This document shows, in pieces, positions 25,500 through 34,828 of a stretch of 64,000 nucleotides of DNA; position 1 is the first letter of the stretch, and every line of letters begins with the position of its first letter. The position numbers were made by a program, and so were the translations under genes. The DNA lies in contig JAHJYW010000049.1 of NCBI GenBank assembly GCA_018827375.1, forward strand, positions 226,970 through 290,969. The letters are read 5' to 3'. The notes under the pieces are model-generated. The model was not told the origin of the DNA and did not search any database. It saw only the letters and a program-made list of their open reading frames with translations. The DNA is from Alphaproteobacteria bacterium. Its GTDB lineage: Bacteria > Pseudomonadota > Alphaproteobacteria > Caulobacterales > Hyphomonadaceae.

Positions 25500-27461
25500 T
25501 CAGAACTCCGGCAGGAAATCAGGATCACCGCGATCGGCGGCGACGGCGCGCCGGACGGTTTCGAGGTTGCGGTCATCGGACGGATCGGCGGCGTCCTCCG
25601 GATCGGGCGACAATTCCGGTTCAGGTTCCGCAGAAAGCGCGTCAGCCGTGATCTCATGTTCCGGCTCGCGGGTGCGTTTCAGCGCGAGGCCATCCGTCTC
25701 GCCGGGGAACGGTTCTGCTGCCTCGGTAGCAACCGGCGCGGCAACGCATGTCGTCCAGGTGGCGGCGGAGGCATCGCCGGTCCATTCGACGGACGCAGGC
25801 GGCAAGACCCGCCGCGTAAAATTTCCGTCCTCATAATAGCGCAGCTTCTTGGCCAGAACCGGCGGGCTGCCTGCGACCATGACGATCTCGTCGGTCGATG
25901 CGAGCTGCATGACTTCGCCAGGCGTGACCAAAGCGCGCTGGGTCTCCTGGCGCGAGACCATCATGTGGGATAGCCAGGGCGCGAGCCGGTGGCCGGTATA
26001 GTTCTTCTGGGACCGGAGTTCCGTCGTCGTGCCGAGGGCATCGGAGACCCGCCTTGCGGTGCGCTCGTCATTCGTCGCAAAACTGATCCGCACATGGCAG
26101 TTGTCGAGGATCGAATTGTTTGGCCCGTAGGCCTTTTCGATCTGGTTCAGCGACTGGGCGATGAGATAGGCGCGGATGCCATAGCCCGCCATGAAGGCCA
26201 GCGCGCTCTCGAAGAAGTCGAGCCGACCAAGCGCCGGAAACTCGTCCAGCATGAAGAGAAGCTGCCTCTGTCCCTTGACGGGAAGCTGTTCTGTTAGCCT
26301 GCGTCCGATCTGATTGAGGATGAGCCGGATCAGCGGCTTGGTGCGCGACAGGTCCGAAGGCGGAACAACGAGATAGAGCGACAGGGGTTCACCTGCCCCG
26401 ACCAGATTCTCGATGCGCCAGTCCGAACTGGCCGTCACTTCGGCAATGACCGGATCGCGATAGAGCGACAGGAAGCTCATCGCGGTCGAGAGAACGCCTG
26501 AGCGTTCATTCTCCGACTTGTTCAGAAGCTCCCGCGCCGCCTGCGCCACGATCGGATGCACGCCCCGCTCGCCGAGATGCGGTGTCGTCATCATGGCGCG
26601 CAGCGTGACGGCGAACGAGCACTTCGGATCAGACAGGAACCGCGCACACCCCGACAAGGTTTTGTCCGCTTCGGCATAGAGCACGTGCAGGATGACGCCG
26701 ACCAGAAGTGCATGGCCGGTCTTTTCCCAGTGATTGCGCCGCTCCAGCGAGCCTTCGGGATCAACGAGAATGTCGGCGATGTTCTGAACGTCGCGCACCT
26801 CGTGCTCGCCGCGCCGGACCGCCATAAGCGGATTGTAGCGGGGAGATTTCCGGTCGGTCGGATCGAACCGCACACAGCGCGAGAACCCCGCGCGCCAGCC
26901 TGAGGTCAGGTCCCAGTTCTCGCCCTTGATGTCGTGAATGACCGCGCTGCCGGTCCAGGAGAGGAGCGTCGGCACAACGAGCCCGACGCCCTTGCCCGAA
27001 CGTGTCGGCGCAAAGGCCATCACATGCTCCGGTCCGGCATGGCGCAGATACCGCCCGCGCCATCGCCCCAGGAACACACCGTCCGACCCCAGAAGGCCCG
27101 CGCGTTTGAGGTCTGCACCATTGGCCCAGCGCGCCGAGCCATAAGTGGTGACGTTGCGCTCATGGCGGCTGCGCAGGACCGAACCTACAATCGCCGCAAG
27201 AAATCCGAGCGCCGAACCGGACACCGCGATCAGGCCGCCACGCGCGAAGACCTCCGGCGCATAGGCCTCATAGGCATACCACCACTGGAAGAGCCGCCAG
27301 GGTTTGTAGACCGGCGCGTCCCCGACGAAGAACCAGGGCGCGCCGAGCGCAGGCTGAAATCCCAGAGCCTCCGCCGTCATCTGGGTAGCCAGCCAGACCG
27401 CCCCGATGATGAGCGCAAACACCACCGCGATCTGGCCGATGAGGATTTTCGTGCCGGTCAT
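25500..27461 (-). CDS. traG: Type IV coupling protein TraG/VirD4
   Basis: 653 residues from ATG at 27461, preceded by GGAAGGA. Two N-terminal transmembrane segments (about 5-27 and 70-95) precede the ATPase: Walker A APTRSGKGVGLVVPTLL (about residue 150) and Walker B LLFMLDEFPALGRL (about residue 404), then YLIAQSLNQIEKAYG. The tail after about 560 is acidic and disordered. It is a hexameric inner-membrane ATPase linking the relaxase-DNA complex to the Trb channel. Order relaxase-traG-copG on the minus strand is the usual one for this ICE class. Confidence 0.95.
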   Translation of the reverse strand: MTGTKILIGQIAVVFALIIGAVWLATQMTAEALGFQPALGAPWFFVGDAPVYKPWRLFQWWYAYEAYAPEVFARGGLIAVSGSALGFLAAIVGSVLRSRHERNVTTYGSARWANGADLKRAGLLGSDGVFLGRWRGRYLRHAGPEHVMAFAPTRSGKGVGLVVPTLLSWTGSAVIHDIKGENWDLTSGWRAGFSRCVRFDPTDRKSPRYNPLMAVRRGEHEVRDVQNIADILVDPEGSLERRNHWEKTGHALLVGVILHVLYAEADKTLSGCARFLSDPKCSFAVTLRAMMTTPHLGERGVHPIVAQAARELLNKSENERSGVLSTAMSFLSLYRDPVIAEVTASSDWRIENLVGAGEPLSLYLVVPPSDLSRTKPLIRLILNQIGRRLTEQLPVKGQRQLLFMLDEFPALGRLDFFESALAFMAGYGIRAYLIAQSLNQIEKAYGPNNSILDNCHVRISFATNDERTARRVSDALGTTTELRSQKNYTGHRLAPWLSHMMVSRQETQRALVTPGEVMQLASTDEIVMVAGSPPVLAKKLRYYEDGNFTRRVLPPASVEWTGDASAATWTTCVAAPVATEAAEPFPGETDGLALKRTREPEHEITADALSAEPEPELSPDPEDAADPSDDRNLETVRRAVAADRGDPDFLPEF

Positions 27462-27577
27462 GTCGGGTCCTTCCGGGAGCAGGTTTTGTAGGCTCCCAGA
27501 ATGGTCGCGCGCGGGCGGGTGCGCCCAGCCGCAAAGCGCGCCAAAGCGCGCAACGCCCTGCAAAGGCGTGCATGGAG

Positions 27578-29503
27578 TCAGCGCGACAAGCCCCGTGCGC
27601 GCTCGATGCCGAGGCTCCAGGAAAGGCCCCGCTCTGTTCGCTGGATGCTCAGCTCACGGCCGATCTGTCGACCGAGCGCCTCGCGCCAGGGCACGAGGGT
27701 GAACTCCTTGGCATTGCCGACAATTGCCATGCGTCCGGCCCCGAGATCGACATGGCCTTCGAGCGTGCCCTCGAACCCGTCGCCGGTCTGAACCGTGACT
27801 GCTTCACGGCTGGTGCGCGCCGCAATCGCGGCGCTGGCGCGTGTCAGCTCCATGACCCGAAGACGTGCACGCTGATCGTCTGACAGGCGGTCCTGCCCCT
27901 CCCCGAGATAACCTTGTTGACGGAGCCATGCCTGTCGCTGCGCCCGGAGCGTGCCGATCTGCGTTTCGGCTGGCGCTTCCGCATCTGTCGACCGATCGAG
28001 CCAGGTCTCACCTCGAAAGCGAACCTGACGCTCGGCTGGCACCCAGGACAGAACAGCAAGCCGGACCCCGCCTGACGCTCGCGCCTCGTGGCTCGCGGCT
28101 CGCTCCAGAAAATCCTCGCCAATATGCCATTCGCCGGTGGCAAGCCGCGCACCGATCCCGGCCCGGCGCAGGGCTTCGAGCCTGCGTTTCAGGGAGAGCC
28201 GGTAATCCGGTTTCGAGCCCGGATCGTGGCGCGCATGCAGCGCCTCCGACCAGATGCCGCCCGCAGCCTCCGCTACGGCCGCGATGGCCCGGTCGGAGGC
28301 GCGGGCCACGGTGCTCGCCCGCTTCAACTCCACCACCGCGCCTTCAACAGGCGGCGCCGCCTTATCGACTGCGCCTGCCGGGACATGCCAGACCCGGCCA
28401 TCGAAATCCTCGACCAGCAGAAAGCGCGTGTCGCGCAGCTCATCTTCCGGGCCGTAAGCCTTCACAAGCCCCCGGATCCGGTCAGTTCCGGGCTTCAGCT
28501 CCTCAATGAAGGACACGGCCCGTCCCTGCCGCGTGTACTCCGCCGCCAGCGTGCGGATGATGTCGCCCCGCCGGGCCTCGCGTTTCAGTCTGTCCTGCCA
28601 GCCGGTCTTCATCTCGAAAGATCGCTCATCGAGCCGCCTTGCAAGGCCCAGGGATTCCAGATGCCGCAAACGCCTCAGTTTCAGCGCGCGATTGAATCGA
28701 GCCCCGCTGCCGCTCGCCTCGCCAAGCTCGATGCGCCCGCCCTCAAGCGCCGCGTCGATCTCCCGATCGAGCCCGGTCCAGCGGTCCTGGCCAACTTCCC
28801 TCTCCCGCGCCTGCGCGATCTCCAGCGCCCGCCTCGGACCGAGCCGTTGTGTGACGAGGTCCTCGGCGGTTTCGCGAAGGCCGTGCATCAGATAATCGCG
28901 GGCAATCACCACGTCGCGCATACGCGCATCGCGCCCGCGAATGACGATATGGGTGTGGGGATGACCGGTATTGTGATGATCGACCGCGACCCAGTCGAGA
29001 CGCCTGCCAAGGTCTCGCTCCATCTGCGCCACGAGTTCGCGGGTGGCGCTTTTGAGATCGCCAAGGCGCGCGCCGTCTTCAGGTGAGACGATGATGCGGA
29101 ACTGGTGCCGGTCCTGCTCGCTGCGCTCAAGGAAGCCCCGCGCGTCGACACTGTCGCTCTCCCGGTCATAGAGCACACCGCCTTCGCCGCCCTTGTCCAC
29201 ACCGTCGCGCTGCAGATAGCCAAGATGGGCGCGGTAAAGGCCCGGCCCGGAGCGCCCGCCGCGCGCGATATGAACCTTCACCACGACGCGGCGCGTATGC
29301 AGGCGTGAAAGACGCCCGCTCTTGCGCCCGCGCGTGCCGGCGGCGCGACCTGCTCCGGAACGCGCGCCTGTGAAGCTTGCCCTCGTCGCCCTGGGCAGCT
29401 TCGCGATCGCCCGGCGCAGCTTGCGTGAGGCCCGCCGTCCTGAGCCTTTCCCCTGATCGCCGATCCGCCCGAGGCGCGGCGTGAAGGGCGTCTCCTCGCT
29501 CAT
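27578..29503 (-). CDS. Conjugative relaxase, VirD2/RlxS type with DUF3363
   Basis: 641 residues from ATG at 29503 with GGAGG upstream. A very basic N-terminus (1-75) is followed by the relaxase domain with tyrosines at about 90 and 96 (GLYRAHLGYLQ) and the metal triad in VDHHNTGHPHTHIVIRG (His about 181, 183, 185). The C-terminal half is the DUF3363 region found in relaxases of Alphaproteobacteria ICEs. It nicks oriT and stays bound to the 5' end during transfer. The 220 bp before it carry repeats and a candidate oriT. Confidence 0.92.
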   Translation of the reverse strand: MSEETPFTPRLGRIGDQGKGSGRRASRKLRRAIAKLPRATRASFTGARSGAGRAAGTRGRKSGRLSRLHTRRVVVKVHIARGGRSGPGLYRAHLGYLQRDGVDKGGEGGVLYDRESDSVDARGFLERSEQDRHQFRIIVSPEDGARLGDLKSATRELVAQMERDLGRRLDWVAVDHHNTGHPHTHIVIRGRDARMRDVVIARDYLMHGLRETAEDLVTQRLGPRRALEIAQAREREVGQDRWTGLDREIDAALEGGRIELGEASGSGARFNRALKLRRLRHLESLGLARRLDERSFEMKTGWQDRLKREARRGDIIRTLAAEYTRQGRAVSFIEELKPGTDRIRGLVKAYGPEDELRDTRFLLVEDFDGRVWHVPAGAVDKAAPPVEGAVVELKRASTVARASDRAIAAVAEAAGGIWSEALHARHDPGSKPDYRLSLKRRLEALRRAGIGARLATGEWHIGEDFLERAASHEARASGGVRLAVLSWVPAERQVRFRGETWLDRSTDAEAPAETQIGTLRAQRQAWLRQQGYLGEGQDRLSDDQRARLRVMELTRASAAIAARTSREAVTVQTGDGFEGTLEGHVDLGAGRMAIVGNAKEFTLVPWREALGRQIGRELSIQRTERGLSWSLGIERARGLSR

Positions 29504-29724
29504 GGCGCGGCCTCCGGCCCGTGCACCCGAAAAACCTTCAATAAATCTGAGACTTGCCGGAAACCCGTGCACCGCAATGCTGTGCAAAAGGTTCCAAAAA
29601 AGAGATGTGCAGACAAGGCGTTAGGTGGCATGTGGTGCCACTGCTTCAATCTCGCCCTACCGGGTTCGCTTATCTGTTCGCTGCACCGCCTTGTATCGCT
29701 TTGCATACGCTTGCAGTCCCGTCA
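29504..29724. other. Candidate oriT / relaxase promoter region
   Basis: This non-coding gap between traF and the relaxase contains a 10-bp direct repeat CCCGTGCACC (29518-29527 and 29564-29573), a perfect inverted repeat GTGGCA-TGTGG-TGCCAC (29625-29641) and, beyond it, TTCGCTTATCTGTTCG, which loosely resembles nic regions with ATCCTG. Repeats, inverted repeat and proximity to the relaxase fit an oriT; the nick site is not demonstrated. Confidence 0.4.
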
Positions 29725-30222
29725 CTATTCCGAAGTCATGAGCGGGCGCGCCACGCCGACGAGATCGGAGCGCTGCATGGCCCCGAAATAGCGTCCGTCG
29801 AGGGAGTCAGGATGCGGCCCGAGCAGGAAGACCTGCCCTTCATCGAGCAGCACGCAGCCCTGCCAGACCGGCAAGGCGCGGCCCATGGAATCGCGTTCCC
29901 GGGCCATCGCGACGGGCTTTCCATTGATCGAAACCTCAGCACTAGAGCGGCAGATTTCATCGCCGGGAAGGCCCGCAATCTGTTTGAGCAACGGCCAGTT
30001 GCGGCCAACAAATCCGTGCTCCTCTGCCCATTGCGCTTCATCGCTTCTGGCTGAGACGACGACCGATCGGCCAGGGGTGAATGGCTCGTCGCTCAGCCAG
30101 TACAGCCCTTGAGGCGCGCTGCCGGTCCGGTTCCAGATCAGCCTGTCCATGGGGGAGAAGACGAGGCCGAACAGAGCAAGGCCGATGCCCGCGCCCGTCA
30201 TCAGAAGCGCGCGGCGTTTCAT
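29725..30222 (-). CDS. traF: TraF-type S26 signal peptidase of conjugation
   Basis: 165 residues. One N-terminal membrane helix (ALLMTGAGIGLALFGLVF) precedes the catalytic Ser in TGSAPQGLYWL (about residue 35) and Lys in LLKQIAGLPGDEI (about residue 80), the box pattern of S26 peptidases. TraF processes pilin (TrbC) in IncP-like systems, including cyclisation. TrbC is encoded at 48345-48677, so the pair is present on the element but in separate operons. Its start overlaps the stop of the upstream HTH gene. Confidence 0.9.
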   Translation of the reverse strand: MKRRALLMTGAGIGLALFGLVFSPMDRLIWNRTGSAPQGLYWLSDEPFTPGRSVVVSARSDEAQWAEEHGFVGRNWPLLKQIAGLPGDEICRSSAEVSINGKPVAMARERDSMGRALPVWQGCVLLDEGQVFLLGPHPDSLDGRYFGAMQRSDLVGVARPLMTSE

Positions 30223-30452
30223 TTGGTGTTCCTGATCTTCTCAGATGTGGAAGCATAGGCGTTGCGCTCCGACCAGGCGATGAGATCGGGTTTCGGATAG
30301 AAGACCCGAGCGCCATGTTTGCGATAGATGGGCCCCCGTCCTTCGCAGCGATAATGATCGAGTGTGGAGCGTGTCAGGCGCAGGAATTCTGCCGCCTCGG
30401 TCACGGTGAGAAGCTCCGGCCAGTCATCGTCATGTCGTCTGTTTCGTGTCAT
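30219..30452 (-). CDS. HTH_17/MerR-like excisionase-type protein
   Basis: 77 residues. A small winged HTH of the excisionase/AlpA class: LLTVTEAAEFLRLTRSTLDH then YPKPDLIAWSERN, where DNA-binding and wing residues are recognisable. ATG at 30452 follows GGAG. It overlaps traF by 4 bp at the head of the traF-relaxase-traG run. In related ICEs a recombination directionality factor sits close to these genes, so it is a good candidate for the excision factor acting with the integrase at 61802. The small AlpA-like gene at 57072 is an alternative. Confidence 0.8.
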   Translation of the reverse strand: MTRNRRHDDDWPELLTVTEAAEFLRLTRSTLDHYRCEGRGPIYRKHGARVFYPKPDLIAWSERNAYASTSEKIRNTK

Positions 30453-30566
30453 TGCAGCCGCTCCTTTTCTTTCTGCAGGCTTGGCAAAGACTTGCCGCGA
30501 ACTGCGCCGGTTTGGACGGAGAAAATCGCGCCCACGCATTTTCTCCCCCCTTCCTGAGCACGCAAG

Positions 30567-30597
30567 AACCGCCCCGGAGCTGATCTCCGGAGCGGCT
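30567..30597 (-). terminator. Hairpin downstream of DUF736 gene 1
   Basis: CCGCCCCGGAG (30569-30579) and CTCCGGAGCGG (30585-30595) pair at 10 of 11 positions around a 5-nt loop, 24 bp beyond the DUF736 stop on the minus strand. There is no real T-tract, so termination is only likely. Confidence 0.4.
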
Positions 30598-30618
30598 CAA
30601 GGGCGATGGATCGACCCC

Positions 30619-30942
30619 CTAGTCCCGCGGGTTCCAGAGGATCACGTGGCGGCCTTTCTTGCCTTTCACGGGGGCGAGGTTCGCGTAGATCTTGCGCGGG
30701 CCGATCTGCGGGTCTGCGAGCGTGATCGAGACATATTCGCGTCCCGAAGCTTTGGCTTTGCGAAGCCATCCGCCGCCGATCTCGGTCGAGGTCTCGCCGG
30801 CGAAGATGCGGTAGTCGGGCTGTCCGTCGGCGGCTTTCTCCGCGTTCTTCTCGATGCGGATGGCAGCCGAGAGGTTCATCATTGCAAGAGCGCCTTCGAA
30901 GCCGGTCTTGGTTTCGCTAACATATCCGAGTGCGTTGGCCAT
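30619..30942 (-). CDS. DUF736 family protein (copy 1)
   Basis: 107 residues from ATG at 30942 with AAAGGA upstream. It matches the DUF736 pattern: LGYVSETKTGFEGALAMMNL, then QPDYRIFAG, GGGWLRKAKASGREYVSITL, DPQIGPRKIYANL, ending VILWNPRD. DUF736 proteins are small beta-rich proteins found almost only on alphaproteobacterial plasmids and ICEs; no function is established. A second, quite different copy is at 56745-57059, after the trb operon. Confidence 0.88.
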   Translation of the reverse strand: MANALGYVSETKTGFEGALAMMNLSAAIRIEKNAEKAADGQPDYRIFAGETSTEIGGGWLRKAKASGREYVSITLADPQIGPRKIYANLAPVKGKKGRHVILWNPRD

Positions 30943-31395
30943 GGTGTGGTTCCTTTCGTTTCCATGTCGCCTGAGGGACCCCTTGTCCCCGTCGACGCCG
31001 GACCGAAAGGACGGCGCAGGGCGAGCCTGAACCGGCACGGGCGAAACGCAGTGGAGCACCGGACAGGACATGAAATTTGCCTCGCGGTGAATGCGCGCAG
31101 CGCAGAGGAAATTTCTTGGCTTGGCCGGTTTCAAGGCCCGACAGGCGTCGTCCAGGTCACACGGCATGAGACGGGAACAAGGGGTTCGGTGCGCATCATT
31201 CGGAAACGGATGGACCAACGCTGGCCGACATTTCGGAAAGCCAAGCGAGACCCAAAGACGGGCGATTTTTTTTCGGTGCGGTTCAATCAATGAACCCTCT
31301 GCCTGCGCCCAGGTTGCATCCATCAGTGCGCGGAAAACCGCCCGGCGACTGTCACCGGGCGGCTCCGTCATCCGCCTGACGGGGAGACTGAAAGG
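30943..31395. other. Intergenic region between DUF736 and parB, no gene seen
   Basis: About 450 bp. The end near 31338-31362 is the parB terminator, and there is a run of eight T residues at 31266-31273. It should hold the promoter of the leftward DUF736 gene. Short open frames here have no ribosome site and no recognisable domain. Confidence 0.5.
31338..31362 (-). terminator. Rho-independent terminator of parB
   Basis: CCGCCCGG (31338-31345) and CCGGGCGG (31355-31362) form a perfect 8-bp stem with a 9-nt loop. On the minus strand the stem is followed by TTTT. It lies 33 bp past the parB stop codon. Confidence 0.65.
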
Positions 31396-33168
31396 TCAGG
31401 CGGCATCCTGCTGATCGAAGGCTTGCACCCGAGCTCCATCAATGTCTTCGCCGCGCTCGAACAGGCCCGCAATCCGTGCCCATGCGTCTGCGGGCGGTGA
31501 GCTTGCACCCTCGACAAGGCGGGTCGGCGGGGTCTGCATCCATGCGGGCCGCCAGTCGGGATGGGGCTCGCATCCATTACCCATGATCCGGTTGCCGATG
31601 ATCTGTTTCTGGACCTTGGCGGTGTCGCTGGCGCAGCTGTCCGCCAGCGATGTCGAGCCAATATCAGCGACCATGGCATTGATGGCGCGCTTGTCTCGCA
31701 GGAGGTCGAAGAAGGCCGGTTCCGGCTCCCAGTAGGCGGACAAATCCGTCTCGCAGACATGCAGCACGGCCTCGGCGACCGGCCCGCCTGCTTCCAGCGT
31801 CTGCGCCATGGTGAAGGCCAGCACTTCCATGACTTCCTTGTCCGACATGGCAAGCAAGGCAGCGAAGATTTCGCAAAGGCGGTAGGCGTCGCCATTGCGC
31901 CTCGCCTCGGCTGACACGCCCAGCGCCTCCAACAGGGCGGCGATGCGGGCGCGCTTATTTTCCAGTTCGCCAGCGGCTTTCGAGCCTTCAAGGCTAGCGC
32001 GCGTCTCCTCCTTGCGGCTAGCGCACTCATAGGCGCGGACTTGCCAAAGGGCGCTGCCGGTCATCGCATGAGCCACCATCAGGCGCAGCGCGATGGCAGG
32101 CTGGCCCGCAAGGCTTGCCGACGCTGCGCCATGCCGATGCAGGAGAATGTATTCCGCTAACGGGCCGGACATTTCGGGTTTCACGGGCGCGGCAGGAGCA
32201 TCGTCCTGACTGAACTTTGCCTTCTCCGGCCGCCGTGCCTCGGCCTGCGAGATAAACCCCTCATGGAAGGTCACGGTGCCGTCATGGCGTAGCTCGACAT
32301 AGACTTTGCCGCCTTGGCGTTTGGTACGGGTCTGGTGGTCCCAGCGATGGAAGAATGCCCCGCGCTCAAGACAGATCACGTCTCTCCAGCCATTAGCGAT
32401 ATAGGCCTCGATGCGCTGCGCCACGGCGGCTGACTGCGCCTTCCAGAAGGCTTCGGGATCGGCGAACACGCCATGCTCGCCAAACAGGTCGGCGGTGATC
32501 TGGCCTTCATATTCGGCGATGTCGAACAGCGCCTTGTCCGTGGTAATGATCGCCCCGCCGGTGATCCATGCCTTGCAGTTGCGGCCACGCGGCGCACGCT
32601 CGTCCTCGCTTTCATAGAGCCGCAGCCATTCGGCCTGCTGCTCCTCTGTGGCGAGCGTCAGGGCGCGGATCGTCTCGCGGTCGATCTCCTCCTCGGCGTA
32701 AAGCTTGCGGATAGGTTCTGCGAGCGAGGCGAGCGCCAGAACGCGCCGCACCAGTAGCTCGGTGATGCCAAAGAAGGCGGCGATTTCGTCCACACTTCGC
32801 CCCTCATCGTGCAGGCGTTTGAAGGCTGTGTACTGCTCCATTTCAGACGCTGGCAGGCGTCCGACATTCTCGATGACGGACGCCGCGATGGCGCTCGCGG
32901 CGTCTTCCTCGGTCATGATCGCGCAGGGGACAAGCGGCGTCTCGCCTGACTCCTTCTCGATCTCTTTGAGGGCGAAGTAGCGCCGCCGTCCGGCGACGAC
33001 GCCATAGTGATCGTCCTCCTTGCGGACCAGCAAAGTCTGGCGGATTCCGCTCGCACGGATCGAGGGCAGGATGTCCGACACGTCCGGCTTCTTGCGACTG
33101 TGGCGCATATTGAGTTTTGAAATCCGAAGCTCGGACAGGGGAATGGTTTTGAGAATGGGCTGGGCCAT
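31396..33168 (-). CDS. ParB/RepB/Spo0J-family protein, plasmid/ICE type
   Basis: 590 residues. The N-terminal ParB nuclease-like domain (about 8-100) shows LSELRISKLNMRHS, IRQTLLVRKE and GVVAGRRRYFALKEIE, and the KorB-type HTH follows (VDEIAAFFGITELLVRRVLALA, about 135-155). The long C-terminal part is typical of large ParB-like proteins on alphaproteobacterial plasmids and ICEs. No ParA is adjacent, so classical partition is uncertain; it may stabilise the excised circle or regulate transfer genes. It is followed by a strong terminator. Confidence 0.88.
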   Translation of the reverse strand: MAQPILKTIPLSELRISKLNMRHSRKKPDVSDILPSIRASGIRQTLLVRKEDDHYGVVAGRRRYFALKEIEKESGETPLVPCAIMTEEDAASAIAASVIENVGRLPASEMEQYTAFKRLHDEGRSVDEIAAFFGITELLVRRVLALASLAEPIRKLYAEEEIDRETIRALTLATEEQQAEWLRLYESEDERAPRGRNCKAWITGGAIITTDKALFDIAEYEGQITADLFGEHGVFADPEAFWKAQSAAVAQRIEAYIANGWRDVICLERGAFFHRWDHQTRTKRQGGKVYVELRHDGTVTFHEGFISQAEARRPEKAKFSQDDAPAAPVKPEMSGPLAEYILLHRHGAASASLAGQPAIALRLMVAHAMTGSALWQVRAYECASRKEETRASLEGSKAAGELENKRARIAALLEALGVSAEARRNGDAYRLCEIFAALLAMSDKEVMEVLAFTMAQTLEAGGPVAEAVLHVCETDLSAYWEPEPAFFDLLRDKRAINAMVADIGSTSLADSCASDTAKVQKQIIGNRIMGNGCEPHPDWRPAWMQTPPTRLVEGASSPPADAWARIAGLFERGEDIDGARVQAFDQQDAA

Positions 33169-33216
33169 GATCTGGCTCCTTTTTGATTGAGGGGTTTGTG
33201 GATTGGGGGCGCGCCG

Positions 33217-33693
33217 TCAGGCGCGCGCTCCGCTGGTTTCCAGTGCCGCGCAAAGGCGTCGGGCGGCGGCGCGGCCTGCGTCCAGCGCCTCGGGCAGAAG
33301 CTCCTGCGCGACCTGCGTCAGATAAGCGTTGTCGCTGCCGGGATAGTTCGCCTCGATGCCCCAAAGGCTCGCGGCATGGGCGTCCAGCGTGACGCCCTCC
33401 AACGCCACGAACAGGACGATCCCGCAATAGAACCATTCGTCCTTGCGCCATGCTTCCATGACGGCTTCGGCCCTGGCCTGCGCCTGCGCAAACCGCTCGC
33501 GCCAGTTGTTGCCGGGACCAATAAATCCCGGCGCGTCCTTGTAGAGCGAAGGCCAGAATCCGTCCTGGCGCTCGTCGGGCGCGTCGGGGCAATCATCGCG
33601 CACGATCTGCGCGGTGATCTCGAAGCCTGCAACCTCGCAAGAGATGTTGTCGCCTTCGCAAACGAAGGTCGGAAAGCGTTCCGTGAACGTCAT
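33217..33693 (-). CDS. Conserved ICE/plasmid hypothetical protein
   Basis: 158 residues from ATG at 33693. I do not recognise a characterised domain. The first 35 residues form beta strands around FVCEGDNISCEVAGFEITAQ, followed by a polar mid-part (DDCPDAPDERQDGFWPS) and a long helical C-half ending in an Ala-rich helix. Its stop lies 48 bp before the parB start and its start overlaps the next upstream gene by 4 bp. Location between ardA and parB is typical of small accessory genes of unknown role on such elements. Confidence 0.7.
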   Translation of the reverse strand: MTFTERFPTFVCEGDNISCEVAGFEITAQIVRDDCPDAPDERQDGFWPSLYKDAPGFIGPGNNWRERFAQAQARAEAVMEAWRKDEWFYCGIVLFVALEGVTLDAHAASLWGIEANYPGSDNAYLTQVAQELLPEALDAGRAAARRLCAALETSGARA

Positions 33694-33902
33694 GCCGCGC
33701 CCTCCTTGAACAGTCCGGCAATGGCGATCCAGTGCGGGCCGTAGACGGCATGTTCGCCGCATTCGTCGCATGGATAGGCGCTCGCATCGGGTTCGCAGCA
33801 CTCGCGCGGGGCGCGGCAGGCAAGGCAGAAGCCTTCTGACCAATCGTCAGCCTGCTGCAATTCTTCCAAGGTGAAGCGATAGCGGGTGGTTTCGGGAGTC
33901 AT
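33690..33902 (-). CDS. Small putative zinc-ribbon protein
   Basis: 70 residues. Cysteines are grouped as CLACRAPRECC and CDECGEH, a spacing that suggests zinc binding. ATG at 33902 follows GGAGGG. It overlaps the downstream gene by 4 bp and lies 15 bp after ardA, so the three are cotranscribed. No known family is recognised. Confidence 0.65.
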   Translation of the reverse strand: MTPETTRYRFTLEELQQADDWSEGFCLACRAPRECCEPDASAYPCDECGEHAVYGPHWIAIAGLFKEGAA

Positions 33903-33917
33903 GTCCACGCCCTCCGC

Positions 33918-34481
33918 CTATCGTGACCAGAAAATGTGGACTTCATCAAAGCCCGTCTGGAACACCATGATCTCGCCATTCAGCGCCATATCGCGGGCCA
34001 GCGCCTGCCAGCCGATATAGTATCGAAGGCTCTCCGGAATCTCGGTGCCGGTGTCCTCGTGCAGGCTCTCGGCGAAGTCCGCCGCGCTGCGGTACTCGCC
34101 TGCATAGTCCTCGAAGGCGGCGCGTGCCTCGGCGAGGTCATCGCCGAAATGGCTCAGGACTTTGCCGCCAAGCTCGCCATGCTCCTCAATGAAATCGGCA
34201 AGCGCGCACACGGTTTCGAATGAGGCGTATTCGGAAAGGTTCGCGCCCTCGAAGCCTTCATAATCGTGGATCGCGTGTTCGTCCGCGTCCGGTTCCGGCG
34301 ATGCCGCCAGCATGGCGCGAACCTGTTCCCAAATCTCGTCGGGGGTGGTCGCGTCGATCCATCGGCCGTGCAGGCAGCCGGAATTGTAGGCTGCAAGGCA
34401 GGCCACGTAGATGCGCGGTCGCTCGGCTCGCGCGGGTTCAGGCGTTGCCGCGTGCGCGTGGGTGCAAATCTGGTCCGTCAT
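33918..34481 (-). CDS. ardA: ArdA antirestriction protein
   Basis: 187 residues. ArdA family hallmarks are visible: RIYVACLAAYNSGCLHGRWI at about residues 24-43, then HAIHDYEGFEG and a strongly acidic body (Asp/Glu patches around 80-150). ArdA proteins mimic B-form DNA and inhibit type I restriction enzymes, helping incoming conjugative DNA. It is divergent from an hsd operon on the same element, which is notable because ArdA could also dampen the element's own enzyme. Confidence 0.93.
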   Translation of the reverse strand: MTDQICTHAHAATPEPARAERPRIYVACLAAYNSGCLHGRWIDATTPDEIWEQVRAMLAASPEPDADEHAIHDYEGFEGANLSEYASFETVCALADFIEEHGELGGKVLSHFGDDLAEARAAFEDYAGEYRSAADFAESLHEDTGTEIPESLRYYIGWQALARDMALNGEIMVFQTGFDEVHIFWSR

Positions 34482-34828
34482 GTCAGTCTCCTCTCCCGCC
34501 CGCGTTCTTTTCCCGACAGTCGGGTGGGCGGCGAGGAGGTGCTCAGCCGGAGCGCACCAGGGCGGCGCGCAAGGGGAAGCTGTAGGTATGACGCCTGAAG
34601 ACGATCATAGATCACAAGGACCCGCCCCCTTGCGCGGCGACCGCGCTCTGGCAGACGCACCGTCCGCCCACCTGACTGATGGGAACAGATATTGAGGCGG
34701 AGGGAGATTGTACTGGTCGGGCGAGCACGCTGAAGGCGAGCAACACCGCGACGCCGTTTCCCGGTTGTGCTATTTCCCGATTCTGCCTAATTTTCTCAAT
34801 CAGGCTGATTTCGGCTCAAGGGGCGGTC
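34482..34828. other. Divergent promoter region between ardA and the hsd operon
   Basis: About 350 bp with no gene. It must contain the promoters for the leftward ardA-parB genes and the rightward defence operon. The part near 34770-34800 is AT-rich compared with its flanks, as expected for the rightward promoter, but no consensus boxes could be placed with confidence. Confidence 0.5.
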
